This document shows, piece after piece, positions 24,791-35,712 of a stretch of DNA of 64,000 nt. The position numbers and the translations under genes are program-made. The DNA comes from Takifugu bimaculatus (lineage: Eukaryota > Chordata > Actinopteri > Tetraodontiformes > Tetraodontidae): assembly GCA_004026145.2 (NCBI GenBank), contig CP034983.1, positions 8,475,088-8,539,087 on the forward strand. Reading direction: 5' to 3'. The notes below the pieces were generated by a model that was given only the letters and a program-made list of their open reading frames with translations, made no database searches and was not told where the DNA came from. Each line of letters begins with the position of its first letter. The first letter of the stretch is position 1.

Positions 24791-26929
24791 TCAAGTTTAA
24801 TTCACTGCTGCTCAAGCATGGGAGTCAACCGTGAAGAGAAACGCCTCTCAGCTGCTGCGACCCTCACATTTCATCACGCAGAGCTTCAGGAAGCGATAAA
24901 GCTCCACAAAGCCGACGCGATTCTGTTGAGAGGAAGGCGAACTGGATCAGGAGCAGCAGGAATTGATCCAATTTATTCATTCATACTCAGTGGGAAAGGT
25001 GAAGATTTCACTGGAGACATACAAATAAGAGGTGACGTAGTTTAAAATCATCCCTCTTGCAGCCGTAGCTGGGGATCTGCTGCAGCCTCACACCTCCACG
25101 AGGTGAGAGATGGTGAGCAACGTTTAAAGCTGCTCCATAACGCTGCTGTTAAAAGTTAAATAAAGAAACAAAAGTAGGATTGTAGATTTCTGGCTTCTTC
25201 TTTTATTTTTTTTTGCAGGTTTTAGGCCAGAGAAGAAAAAGCATGCAGTGAGGAGGAGGTAGCTAATGTTTGCATTTTTCTTTTTTAAGATGGAAAATAT
25301 GCCAGTTCTTCACTTGTCCCCATTTTCAGCATTTACAGCTAACATGTTGGCAGCGGACGAGCCTGTAAGAGCATTTCCAAAGCCAGAAATCTCAACAACA
25401 AGTCCAAAACAAAGTGAGTCACTGGTATTGATGAACAGCAACAGCAGACAGAGAGGACAGGGAGGTATATATGAGGCCACTCTTTAACAATATCACAGTG
25501 GAAAGGTTTGAGGAGGACTAGCTGAGCAGGGGAGACAGTTCTTCACACAGCTACTCTCTCTCCTCTGCTAGCCCAAGGGCAACTTGCCTGACATGACTCC
25601 CCCTTTTCCTATTTTAACTCAGTGACAAGGAAGAGGAGCGCGTGGAGGAAAGCTCCAAAAGTGCAGGCATAATTCCCACTTATTGACTCAATACAATGAG
25701 ACTGTATAATGTCTTCCCGCACAATACGCGCCTCTCTTCTGCCGCAGACAGCTAAGCTCTTTACGCCGTCTTTCCTTCAAGGCCTTAAAACAGACGGCGC
25801 TTGTGCTTGAGACCAAGGAAGCCGCTGAAAATGGCCTTAAACACAAAGCGGCTTATTGTTTTAGCCTGTTTTCCTCCGGCCTCGGATGGAACGACGGTGG
25901 GTTTGCGTGGAAGATCAGTGAATAGATGGCTCTGAATCCGAGACACCCCTCCTCGCTTCCGATATCCCACCTCCGCCCCGGCGCGTCGTCGTGTTTCCTG
26001 CTTTTCCTTTCTTGTCATATTGCATGACGGTTATTAGAAAATTGATGGGAGAGGCTGGCCAGGCGTGTCCGTGCACGGCAGACGCCAGGCGCACCACTAT
26101 TGGATTTTTACGCCTGTTCCACGGAGGCTAATGTTGCCTTGATCCGAGCTCAGAGGAAAACCTTCGCATAGGGAAGCAAACTGATGATATCAGAGGAGGT
26201 GAATATGTAAAGCTAGCAAGAATCTGCTTCTGCTGATCATTTCCCTCCCGCGTGTCCCTCGGTTTAGACTTTTTGTGCGTTTTCGCTCCGTCTTCTCCCC
26301 CTTCGGACTTCAGAGGCCATCTTATCTGACAGCATCTCCCCTCGTGGAGTTCATCCCACCGTGTGTGATACGGTAGACCCGTCCGCGTTTGGACTTTGTG
26401 TCAGAGGTTTATCGGCCTTCTTTCAGCCTGGCGTGAACCTCCTGCTCCAATCTGCGGCCCGCAGAGCTCTGCTGCTTATCTGATCCAGCACGGTGTCCTA
26501 AGCCCATAACCTAAGCCACCCGCACGGGAATATGATATAAGAAGTTTTAAAACAATCGCCAAGAAGAATTACACGGAGGCATAATATGAAAAGTGCATGA
26601 TTGAAAAAGGATTAGGGGGGTGGGGGTGGGGTGACCACACAGTTTGGTGGATTTGTACCTGACAGCCTGCTGCCTTGGGCTGATTGGGAATCGGGGCCAT
26701 CCTGCTCAGATTTGCGTGCCGCTGTTGGCGATTTGGGATTTACTTCCTTAAGAGACACCGTCCGGCCGTCTGTCCTCATTGCCGCGCGCGTGCGGCGACC
26801 ACGAAGTCGCGCCTGGGTCGTGGCTCCTGGCTAGAATAAACACTGGTCCTCATTTAAATATGTGTAGTGTTGTATTAGACCGAGGGGAAAATCCCAGGAG
26901 CAGACAGAGGGGCAGGGTCATTCTAGTCT

Positions 26930-26960
26930 GAGCAGGAACCGCGGGGGGCAGTTCCTGCTC
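26930..26960. repeat. 10-bp perfect inverted repeat, 11-nt loop
   Basis: GAGCAGGAAC and GTTCCTGCTC flank an 11-base G-rich loop. A stable hairpin is possible. No terminator or mobile-element role is evident. Confidence 0.8.
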
Positions 26961-27199
26961 TTCCCGAGCATCATGACAAAGGTTCTGGCTCGGAGGACCC
27001 CAGAGAAATGAAGCCCACCTCTCGGAGGCTCGGTCCGCCAAATTAGCTCTGGTCAATACGAGCATCCCAAACTGTCCTCACAGGATGTGCTGACAGACAT
27101 ATTGGTTACTGGAAGTGACTGGAGGAACTGGACCCTATTGGCTTACCGAGTGTCATTAGCGCCTGAGGATTAATGAGGAGCCACGATTAGACACTGAGA

Positions 27200-28100
27200 A
27201 CAGTCAGGTTTCAGCCGCGCCAGGAAGACCTCCAAGGAATTAGCACAACTCTCCTGCCAGGTCTCAATGTCACGAGGGGAGCGTTCGCAATATATCCGGG
27301 TCGAAAGCTTTGAAATTGGTGTTTATAGCACTCCTGATCACCATCGCAAGCGTTCCCGATTGTTTTAATCAAAAGAAATTCCATTTTCCCCTCATTATCC
27401 TGCCTGTAATTCCCACTTACAAGACAGGGAGGGAAGAGATGAAGTTTCTGCAGATGAGCTTTGCTTTGTGAAGGTGAGGTGTGATGCGCGTTACAGTTGG
27501 AGGCGTTATAACAATCTAAATATACGGGGATCGTGCAGTCAATTATGATATTTGTGACGGAATCCAACGGAACATATCCCACCCACAGATTCTGGAATTC
27601 TTGTCTTTTCTGTCACTCAAAAAAGAAAATGCACGTGCAGAAGGGAGTTTCTCTGAAACAGCCGTAAAATGGTAACATAACCGAATCGAGCGGGCTGTTG
27701 CTGTCCTCACACACTGATTGATTTTAAATACTTTAACATTGATACATTGGAACGAAAGCCATCAGTTGGGTTTCCAGGCCCGGGTGGAACGCGGTCCCTT
27801 TGGTTCCTCGGCCTGTGCGGCCGCTCGGCCTCACTTAGCGGTTCCACACAGAAACGGTTTGATTAAGCACATCGCCTATTGATCGGCCAACAAATTGCCG
27901 CGCAATACAGGCCAAATAATCCCATTTCAAGTTTCAACGCTCGTTTCTAATGGCTTCCGAATCATTTCAGGCAGGAACGGATCACAATTAATTTAGCTTT
28001 TCTGAGGAAAGAGTGGCCATGCATGCGTCAATGGAATTCTAAATGCTGCATGTGCGGCATGTGGAACCTCTCTGGATTCCTTTATTCCAGCGTCAACAGC
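27200..28100. promoter_or_regulatory. Candidate conserved non-coding region
   Basis: About 0.9 kb free of simple repeats and enriched in TAAT, ATTA, TGATTGATTT, TGATTAAG and CCTATTGATCGG words, lying 0.9-1.8 kb beyond the prmt6 stop. It resembles developmental enhancer sequence in texture only. Confidence 0.25.
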
Positions 28101-28546
28101 ACCTGTGGACGCAGCAAACTCACTCAGCTCAAGTATTGGCTTTGAAATTCAATTTATGGGACTGGTAACAAGGGTTTTACACCACAAAAGCATAACTCAC
28201 AGACGAGGGCCACAAAAAGGTACCAAAAGCTGAGAAGGCACTTGTGATTTATACGGATCAATAATCACCTTTTTACACAGGGTACCTTGAATATATTGAT
28301 GCTGTTTTTTTTAATGGTGAGACGAGCTGAATGACAGGTGGACAAAGGTTGAAGGCTGTTTCAAGTAATTGATCAGTGCCCAATTATTAATAGATGTACT
28401 TTAATAAATCATGAATACAGGGAACTTTCCATTGTAGCCAGTGTCTATTTGATGTTTTTTTCTTAAATTATAAAGATTCATCACAGTTTAAAAGCCAATT
28501 AAAGTTTTTTTTATCCTTTGGAAGTCGTCCAACATGTTATAAAACC

Positions 28547-28552
28547 TTTATT
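28547..28552 (-). terminator. Candidate prmt6 polyadenylation signal AATAAA
   Basis: The minus strand reads AATAAA about 480 nt after the prmt6 stop codon. Two ATTAAA variants lie closer, at 28,937-28,942 (88 nt after the stop) and 28,795-28,800. Which is used cannot be decided from sequence. Confidence 0.3.
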
Positions 28553-29029
28553 ACAGATCAGCCAGCTTGTTTTAGTCACCCACCAGGGGCAGTTTCTCCC
28601 TCAAACGGGTGGTTGTTTAACATCTGTCTTGTTTTAATTCCCGATCAAAGCAAATGTGTGGGATAATTTGGTGTGGGGGATTTCTAAAAGTAAAAACGGG
28701 TGTCGCGTACACACACGCATATTCTAATGCGCAACGTTTGCACATAAATTGAGCTTTTTAAAAAATGACACATGCAAATGTAAAAAAAACACTCTTTAAT
28801 ATTCCAGCATTCTTGCATCAGTTGAGGTATTAGCACACAGAACCAGATGTGACAGATGTTTAGCGTGCGTGATGGACGCCAAACACACATTGTCGGTCCC
28901 CGTTAGGTTTGGCAAAGCCACTTAAATAGGTTTAGGTTTAATGTGGATCACGGACCGAGCTGCTGCTTCTGTTCTGGGGGTAAAAAGGAGCTGTTCCCAG
29001 TGGTTGGACTCTTCCAGCCGAGGTTCGCT

Positions 29030-30061
29030 CTAGTCAATGGTGGAAAAGGTTTTGGACTGTCTTTTGTGCTCCCCGATCGTGTAGTCCACATGGATGCAGA
29101 TGTTCCTGGCGCTGTCCGCGGAGGGATACAGCATGACCTCCCCGGCCACCGCGGTGTCCTGCTCCACGTCCACCGGGGCATCCAGGTACAGCAACGCCTG
29201 CTTCCAGTGCGTCTCGTCTTTGAAGGGGGACGTGGAGAGCACCAGCGGGCCCTCGGGGCACGGGAAAGTCACCGTGAAGTAAACGCAGAAGGCGTTCACG
29301 GCCGCCGAGCCGAACGACTCGCACCGGAACTTGCCCTTCACCTCCCGCAGCTCCTCCGCGGTGACGCGCTGCAGGTCGAGCTCGGCGAAGCGAGCCGGGT
29401 GGGACAGCACGTCTTCCACGTCCACCGTGTCCACCGTGATTTCAGAGTTTATGATGCACCTGCGGGCGAAGTCGGTCATACAGGACATGTCGACGCCGTA
29501 CTGGTCTTTGATGGTTTTCCAGAAATGGACGCGGATAACGGGCACCCGGTCGCAGACCGGTGTGATGTAGAGCTCGGCCGTGCTCGGTAGCATGACCCCG
29601 CCCGGCCTCAGCCACTTGTCCCGGGCGTAGAGCACCGAGTTGAGCATGGACTCCTGCAGGAGGGCATAGCCCATCCACTCGCTCACTATGACGTCCACTT
29701 TGTCGGGTAGCTGCACCGTCTCCACCATGCCCCGTATCACTTCAATCCTGTCCTCCATGCGGTTTTGCTTCACAATTCGAACAGCTTGTTCGGCGATGGA
29801 ACAAGCTTCGACCGCGTAAACTTTCTTAGCGCCGGCTTGTACACAGAAAACACTTAAAATCCCGGTGCCAGCCCCAACATCCAGGACAACTTTACCCCGT
29901 ATGGACTCACTGTTCTTCAGTATCGCCATTCTGTACGTGTTCGTGCGGACTCGGTCACCTATCATTTCCTCATGGACGCTGACGTCGGTGTAGCTGTCAA
30001 AATACAGACTTTCCTGCTGGGTTTCATGATCCAATTTTAGCCTCTTTTCAGCGTGAGACAT
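29030..30061 (-). CDS. prmt6: Protein arginine N-methyltransferase 6, complete single-exon gene
   Basis: This encodes a 343-residue nuclear enzyme that moves methyl groups from S-adenosylmethionine to arginine, giving asymmetric dimethylarginine. In mammals its main mark is histone H3 Arg2, which opposes H3K4 methylation. Visible parts are the N-terminal YFDSY at 20-24 and VHEEM at 29-33, SAM motif I VLDVGAGTG at 59-67, and the acidic post-I segment VYAVEA at 81-86. The double-E loop SEWMGYALLQE at 127-137 has catalytic glutamates 128 and 137, and the THW loop is at 284-286. All catalytic residues are intact. The protein is about 30 residues shorter than human PRMT6 (375) because its N-terminal tail is shorter. 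The ATG has A at -3. PRMT1 and PRMT8 have many introns, so the intronless frame and local synteny favour PRMT6. Confidence 0.97.
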   Translation of the reverse strand: MSHAEKRLKLDHETQQESLYFDSYTDVSVHEEMIGDRVRTNTYRMAILKNSESIRGKVVLDVGAGTGILSVFCVQAGAKKVYAVEACSIAEQAVRIVKQNRMEDRIEVIRGMVETVQLPDKVDVIVSEWMGYALLQESMLNSVLYARDKWLRPGGVMLPSTAELYITPVCDRVPVIRVHFWKTIKDQYGVDMSCMTDFARRCIINSEITVDTVDVEDVLSHPARFAELDLQRVTAEELREVKGKFRCESFGSAAVNAFCVYFTVTFPCPEGPLVLSTSPFKDETHWKQALLYLDAPVDVEQDTAVAGEVMLYPSADSARNICIHVDYTIGEHKRQSKTFSTID

Positions 30062-30071
30062 CTTTTCGCAT
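30048..30071 (-). other. Short upstream open frame overlapping the prmt6 start
   Basis: An ATG lies 10 nt upstream of the prmt6 ATG in another frame. It encodes only MRKDVSR and stops at TGA inside the prmt6 coding sequence. Its context is weak, with T at -3, so leaky scanning would be expected. It matters only if transcription starts above 30,071. Confidence 0.6.
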
Positions 30072-30200
30072 CGACTCCGAAGCCTCCAAGTGTGTCCTGA
30101 TGCTACTTCCGCATCTCGACATATGGAACTTGTAGTTTTTTACCCCGCAAACAACATGTAATTTACCTGCCGGAAGACTACATTTCCCAGACCAGAGCTG
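30062..30200 (-). promoter_or_regulatory. prmt6 core promoter region with ETS-like and ACTACA-type motifs
   Basis: The 140 bp above the start codon hold two ETS-like sites: GCGGAAGT on the minus strand at 30,105-30,112, and CCGGAAG on the plus strand at 30,170-30,176. They also hold two ACTACA-type motifs resembling ZNF143/THAP11 sites: ACTACAAGTTCC on the minus strand at 30,125-30,136, and ACTACATTTCCCAG on the plus strand at 30,177-30,190. No TATA box is seen. This suits a housekeeping promoter. Motif calls are by eye. Confidence 0.5.
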
Positions 30201-33200
30201 AATTCCTGTCCCAAACACGGTACATATGGGTCTTTCCTTGGTTTATCCAATTATGGCAACCAGAGCGTCATTATTGATTTATTTTTCTAAAATAAAATTG
30301 CCTTTGAGAACACACACAGATCATTTGAGAGCAAAAATACTGGTTTGTGCACGTGATTCGTATTCATTTAATTTGAACTTTATGCTTATGTTAGCCCCAT
30401 GACTGAGCCTGTCTGGTGTGGCCTTAAAGCTGCCAACACCTTTATATGAAGGGCTCCTGCTGCTTCTTACCAAAAACAAACAACAGTGATAAAACCTTTG
30501 ACTCCGATAGAATGCCAACACCTGCTAAAAGATAATGCAATGAAACACCAAGAAAAACAAAGCGACTGGAGAAAAGATAACGAAAATGGCATTGGGAAAC
30601 AACGTCCCTGCCCCTGTTTAACAGTGTAAAAAAGATGTACTGCCAGTGAAAGGGTGGTTGTTCTGCAGAACTGCTGCGCTTATTTTTGACTTTGTGCATC
30701 CTCTGACTCTTTGACTGTAAAGTCGTCCCCCCCCCCCCGCCACACACACACACACGATCTATCATGGGGAGCATGCCCTGATCATCCGTTTCAAAGGAAG
30801 GCAGACTGCTGAGCAACAAATGCAAAGGTGTAATGGCTTCATATTGATTGCTCCCTGAGATCAATACTGGGCTGCTTTTGTGTCTTACTCTCACAGAAAA
30901 GAGTCCACATCTGCGAATCCTTGCGTGTCATAACCCGCTTTCCCCTCTCTTATCCTCCAATTTCTCACAGCAAACCTAATTCTTCTCACCCCTTTTTTCC
31001 ACGCCTGGATTCTTCAGAATGCATTTTCCAAGTGTTATCAGCTTTAAAAAGCTTTGAGATCTCCCTGCTCGGACAGCGTTTGCATACTTATTAGTAGAAA
31101 AGTTATAACTTTTCTTACTGGAAATGGTTTGCACTGTTTATATCTTGTCTCTCAGGGAGACTCAGGCCAACATCATTCTAATGCAGACGGGAATCACAAT
31201 GACGGGGGCTGGACATCCTAAAATCCACTTGACATCTGCAGAACTTGGGACCTGGAGCAGCATCCACACACACTTCTGCTCAGAAAGGTCCCGTCCAACC
31301 AATTTCCAGGATCTTGGTCCATCAGTGCAGAGCCCCAGTAATCAATTCATTAATTACATTCATTTCCCTACAGACTCACTTCCCTCACATCACCCCAGTA
31401 TCATTTACGTTGCACTGCAATTAGATTAGATTACTAAGTACGACCTGCACGTGACAGCCATTTATGGCCCCACCAGGGAGGAGAGCATGATGCTGACTTC
31501 AGAGCTGCGTCAGAAGTATCGTCTGTTTGTTAATGGAGGTTATTTGAGAATTAAATGGGGGAGAGATTCTGTCACCTTCTAATTAGGACTGTACAAATAA
31601 AAGTTCTTAAGGCAAACAAGTCATTAATTTGACTGAAAAACTTTAAAAGGAAACCTTTTTGCACTGTAATGCATAAAAAACTGTAGGAGTTTGTTCTCCT
31701 AAAGCTTTCATATATAAAAGGTTGTTGTTGTTTTTTAAAGTAGTAATTAAACTTATGACCTCAACAGAATGTAAGTTAAGATGTGGGATGCTGACAGATG
31801 AGACAAAACATTTAAACATCATTAGGAATATAATACCTGTGGCAAAGAGGACATAATGAAAGACCGATGAACGCAGCAAATGGAGAACACAGAGAACGTG
31901 ATGGGGTGGAGCCGTGCAACCACGAGCAAATCGCAGGTTAGAGTTCCACACTGGACTGCAGAACGTTAATAAAAACTACATTTCCTGCAACGATCCTCAT
32001 GGGCAAAGGCTGGCAGGTGGAGCCAGCAAGAGGGTGAATGGCCAGGGAAGGAGGAAAAACAAGGATTAACCCAGCAAAGAAATGAAGAAAAGAACCACTT
32101 CTCACACAGAGGAACACACAGCTCTACCATACTGACTGAGACAATGGGGCCTCTGACATGTTCTCAGCCTGCTGGAGGAAGAAGAACAGAAAAGCCAACC
32201 ACAGAAACAACCACGGCCTGTTTTACAGTACAAAAGATGAGTTGTCGGCTCAAAACTCGACGCTAAGCTAAAAACCTGCTAGCGAGAGTCGTATTGGTCA
32301 TTGTGAATGCCAATAGAGTCAACGGTCATTTTATTTTTGTATAAATATATCTGATTCTGCAATCAACGAAAGCCCAAACGCTTCGAAGAAACTGAAACGT
32401 CGACGTTCAGAGCAACGTCAGAGCGGCTGGATGTGGATTCTGCACGTGCTGTGCAGGGTTCCTCCAGTATTTTTGCCGCAGTTTTAATTCTGCGAATGGT
32501 TTTGAGCCCAGTTTAAGTCACTCAGTGGGAAAGAATCCATTTGGCAGCACTATCACCTGCCATGATTGGGTCTGTGACTTGCTTTCTGCCTCAGAGGCAA
32601 CTCTTTTTAAAAAAAATACTTTTTATAGAGTGAGATAAAAAGAAAACAGCCAAGAAAATATCAAGTCTGAGCTCATGAGCTAAATTTAAATGGAGAAAAC
32701 GGAGATAACCCGGCAACTTGAATACACCGACAAACGCAGCATTGAGAAGAAACCATAAAAAAGATACAGAGTGTCAGAACGTATTGCACCGTTTCCCCTT
32801 CGATCTTATTTTTAATTGAAACGTTTTGTTACATGTTTGCCGGCCAATAAACCTACTTGCCGCTGTGCTTATTTTTCTGCCAACAGACAGGGAAAAGGGC
32901 CGCACGGTATTTCTGAGGTGATAAGATGCTGCAGAATTGGTCTTTGCTCTGACCTTGGTCGCTGCAAAATCCAGGATCGATGCTCTGTCAGGAGGACAGA
33001 ATGCAATATTCACAGAAGAAAAGCAGAAAAGCTGCAGCTTTTATGTCTATCAGTTATCTGAAAACGACACAGTCTAGGGGAAGACTAAGCTGCCAGAGAG
33101 ATGAGAGTTTTCTTTAGTCGGTCGCGTCCGCTTTCCTTTATGATGCATCAACAATGTTATTGAAGATCTCCTCATCATGTCAGATAGTCGCCCACCGTGG

Positions 33201-35098
33201 TCTCAATGCCTCTGAATGAAGCTCTGATTCTACTGGAAAACAGGAACAAGGCTCCAATTCAAGCCACAACTGGCCCCAAAATAAATCTGATTAAGCTGTA
33301 AAATTAACGATGCTCAAAAATCCACCTTGAAATAAATCAAACGACACCAAGCATGAACAAAGGCCGAGCAGGATAATGATAGTGACTAAGCAATAAACCC
33401 CATGGGTTCATCAATGATGACATAAGCATAGAAAAAGTGGGGGAAACCTCCAGGTTTAGATGTACAGTCTTGTTTTTCTCCAACAAAATGAGAAAATCCA
33501 TCGGAGTGCATTAGGGCAGAAGCTAACTGCGGCTCCGCGTGTCTCTACTCACACACATTGATCCGTCCTTAACCTCATTCTGCTGAGCTGTAGCCGTCCG
33601 GTGGCAGGTAGTGGACAGACAGATGAGGGGTTTTGCAGCATGTTGTCACGCAACTTTGGCTCCGATTGACAAGTTCTCTCGAACGTAGACATGAGTAGTA
33701 CAAATGTAGTGAAAAGTTCACACTGAAATAAAGGTTTAAGATCCTTTTATTAATATTGCATCCTTGAAAAGAGTGAAATTCACACATCACCCATCTGCAG
33801 GGTTAGTTATCTCTTTTTTAAGGATTTGTAGACTCATTAAAAGAAGATTATGGGGATTTTTCTTTGTCAATCCTGAGCTTTGATGGGTGTCAATGGGGCA
33901 TTTCTGCGTAATGGTTATGATATGAACACAAAGCCGATTTTAAATGATGTTAAAAGTGCATTCGTGATTTTAATGGGCTGTGGGCGGAAAAGGCGAGAAG
34001 CCATTTTAATTTAACCTCTCGGTTTCTGCTGCTGCGTGTGGAACACCTGAGCTTCATTTCCGGGCCCGTCCCACTGAAACATCGTCTTCAGCCGAACCAT
34101 CAGCGCCGCCAATTAAAACACACTTTCTGCATCATGTGTTTCTCAAGTTAACAGCACATAAAGGCAGCTGGGGAACATCTAGACGGTCGGAATCCTGCTG
34201 AACTTTGGCTGCACGGTAACACCTCCCTGTGTGGGGAGCTGCTGCTGCTCCCTCCGTGACATCACTCACTTTTAAGTGTCGTTGCACTTTTAGTTCCTCC
34301 TCAAACAATGGCCTCATCCATCTACAGCAGCCTCTCCGTTCCACACGTGCACCTCCATCTTGACCTCTAATTAGGGAGGCTCTGTGCTCAGAGCTACCGT
34401 TACACCTCCTTCCTTAATGGCTCCTCTGGTCTGCTGCACAGAATATTTAGTTAAAGTTGGCCATTTTCTGTCCCCAGAGAGCCCGTAAGGAGGTTTGCAT
34501 AGAGCCTGGACGTACGTGCGCTGACATCCGACGCAGCAGAGATGACAAGATTCCGCTGGAGGATCCCAGGATGCGGTTCAAAGTGGCAGCCTGAACAGCA
34601 CGGCGCTACGCAACGTCCCGCTGCATCTGGCTAATAAGCTGTAAATAATCCTAATGGTTCTCTGCTGCTTTCCCTCGTGTTCATTTGGAAGTAACAAGAA
34701 CACATTGGATTGGATCAAAGCGTTCCAAACAGAGAGCGCCCCCCCCTTTTGTTACTCAGCTAAGCCCAGCAGGAGACTCAACATCTGACAAATCGCTTCT
34801 TTAAGGTCTGATGGAAGTAATTTAAGCACAAGCTGCTGCTCAGTCTGAGCATCTCCAGGAACGTTCCTCGTGCTCTCCACTCAAAGGGAACGCTGCAGGT
34901 CACTGTGTGCTTGTAAAGACCAGAAATCAGAGTTGTTTATCTATTTCGTTAGCTAAAGCCTCTCCAATGGCGTGGTTGAGAGGAGGGAGTCATCAAATTA
35001 ATAGTCAAGGAGACACACACACACAACAGACCCTTATCATTACGCAGGAGGCTTCCTGCCTCCTGTTGATGGGCTCTGCTTTTCCTCAGACTTCATTT
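30201..35098. other. Intergenic sequence upstream of prmt6
   Basis: No coding gene or clear mobile element recognised. It contains a C12 plus (CA)n tract at 30,727-30,755 and a 12-bp palindrome AACGTCGACGTT at 32,396-32,407. The open frames here lack family motifs. Confidence 0.5.
30727..30755. repeat. C12 tract followed by (CA)n
   Basis: Twelve cytosines, a short GC break, then a CA run. A similar C13-CA arrangement precedes the first tRNA-Val copy at 36,961. Confidence 0.9.
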
Positions 35099-35099
35099 C

Positions 35100-35200
35100 A
35101 TTTCCTTCCTTCCTTCCTTCCTTCCTTCCTTCCTTCCTTCCTTCCTTCCTTCCTTCCTTCCTTCCTTCCTTCCTTCCTTCCTTCCTTCCTTCCTTCCTTC
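35100..35200. repeat. (TTCC)n microsatellite
   Basis: About 25 uninterrupted CTTC units. The homopyrimidine mirror-repeat character makes triplex DNA possible. It stands about 100-200 bp left of the pogo-like remnant. Confidence 0.95.
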
Positions 35201-35294
35201 AACAACCTCAGCACCTGCGTGTTGGAAGGACATGGTGGTCGTGGTTCGGTCTAGAACTAGAAAGACTTTAGGTCACCTCCTGGTGGAGGAGGTC

Positions 35295-35712
35295 CTGTTG
35301 GGGGGGGTTACGAAACGTCTGAACGGGAAAATATTTCCTCTTGTTACGAAAGAAATTTCAGGATACGAAAGGCAAAAATACGCTACCGCTGCTACTCGCA
35401 GCTCGGGAGTTTAGCAAACGTAAACATGCTTGTAGCTGCTCTGCCATTGGCTATCGCCTAGCGTCTTCCTGTCATCCCATTGGCTAGGAGGGACGTCAAT
35501 ATGTACAGGTATGTGTGTATCCCAGCGTTGCCTTCATTTAACTTTTACTCGCTAAGGACCCCAGGAAAGTGATGGAGAAAAGTGAAAAAGAAGAAAAGAA
35601 GAAGAAGAGTGCTATTTTGAAGCAAGAAATAATAGAAAAGCATGAAAAAGGGATCTCATCCATGTTGGTAATGTGGCTGGGCGCGGTTATCTTGTCGCGG
35701 CAGTAGGTGGGG
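35295..35712 (+). mobile_element. Pogo/Tigger-like DNA transposon remnant, 5' part
   Basis: The block opens with AGGTCCTGTTGG and repeated GTTACGAAA-type words, as at the ends of pogo/Tigger-type elements. An ATG frame at 35,572-35,706 then gives a lysine-rich start followed by LKQEIIEKHEKGI. This is the first part of the CENP-B/pogo helix-turn-helix DNA-binding domain. After HEKG the reading departs from the family and stops at TAG after 44 residues, 7 bp before a telomere-like minisatellite. The DDE catalytic region is absent. Two ATTGGC (inverted CCAAT) words occur upstream at about 35.45 and 35.48 kb. The element ends were not defined. Confidence 0.5.

Larger units (their letters stand above)
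24791..28794. other. Intergenic sequence between ntng1 promoter zone and prmt6 3' end
   Basis: No gene is recognised. It contains a 10-bp hairpin at 26,930-26,960 and an A/T-rich, non-repetitive segment at about 27.2-28.1 kb that could be regulatory. There are also several AATAAA or ATTAAA words on the prmt6 strand. Confidence 0.5.

Noticed and set aside
28578..28592. CTCF-like CCACCAGGGGCAG beyond prmt6
   Set aside because: It lacks one G in the core AGGGGGC, so the right half is out of register.
28943..29590. 215-codon plus-strand frame
   Set aside because: It is antisense to prmt6, whose family motifs are unmistakable. The frame has no domain of its own.
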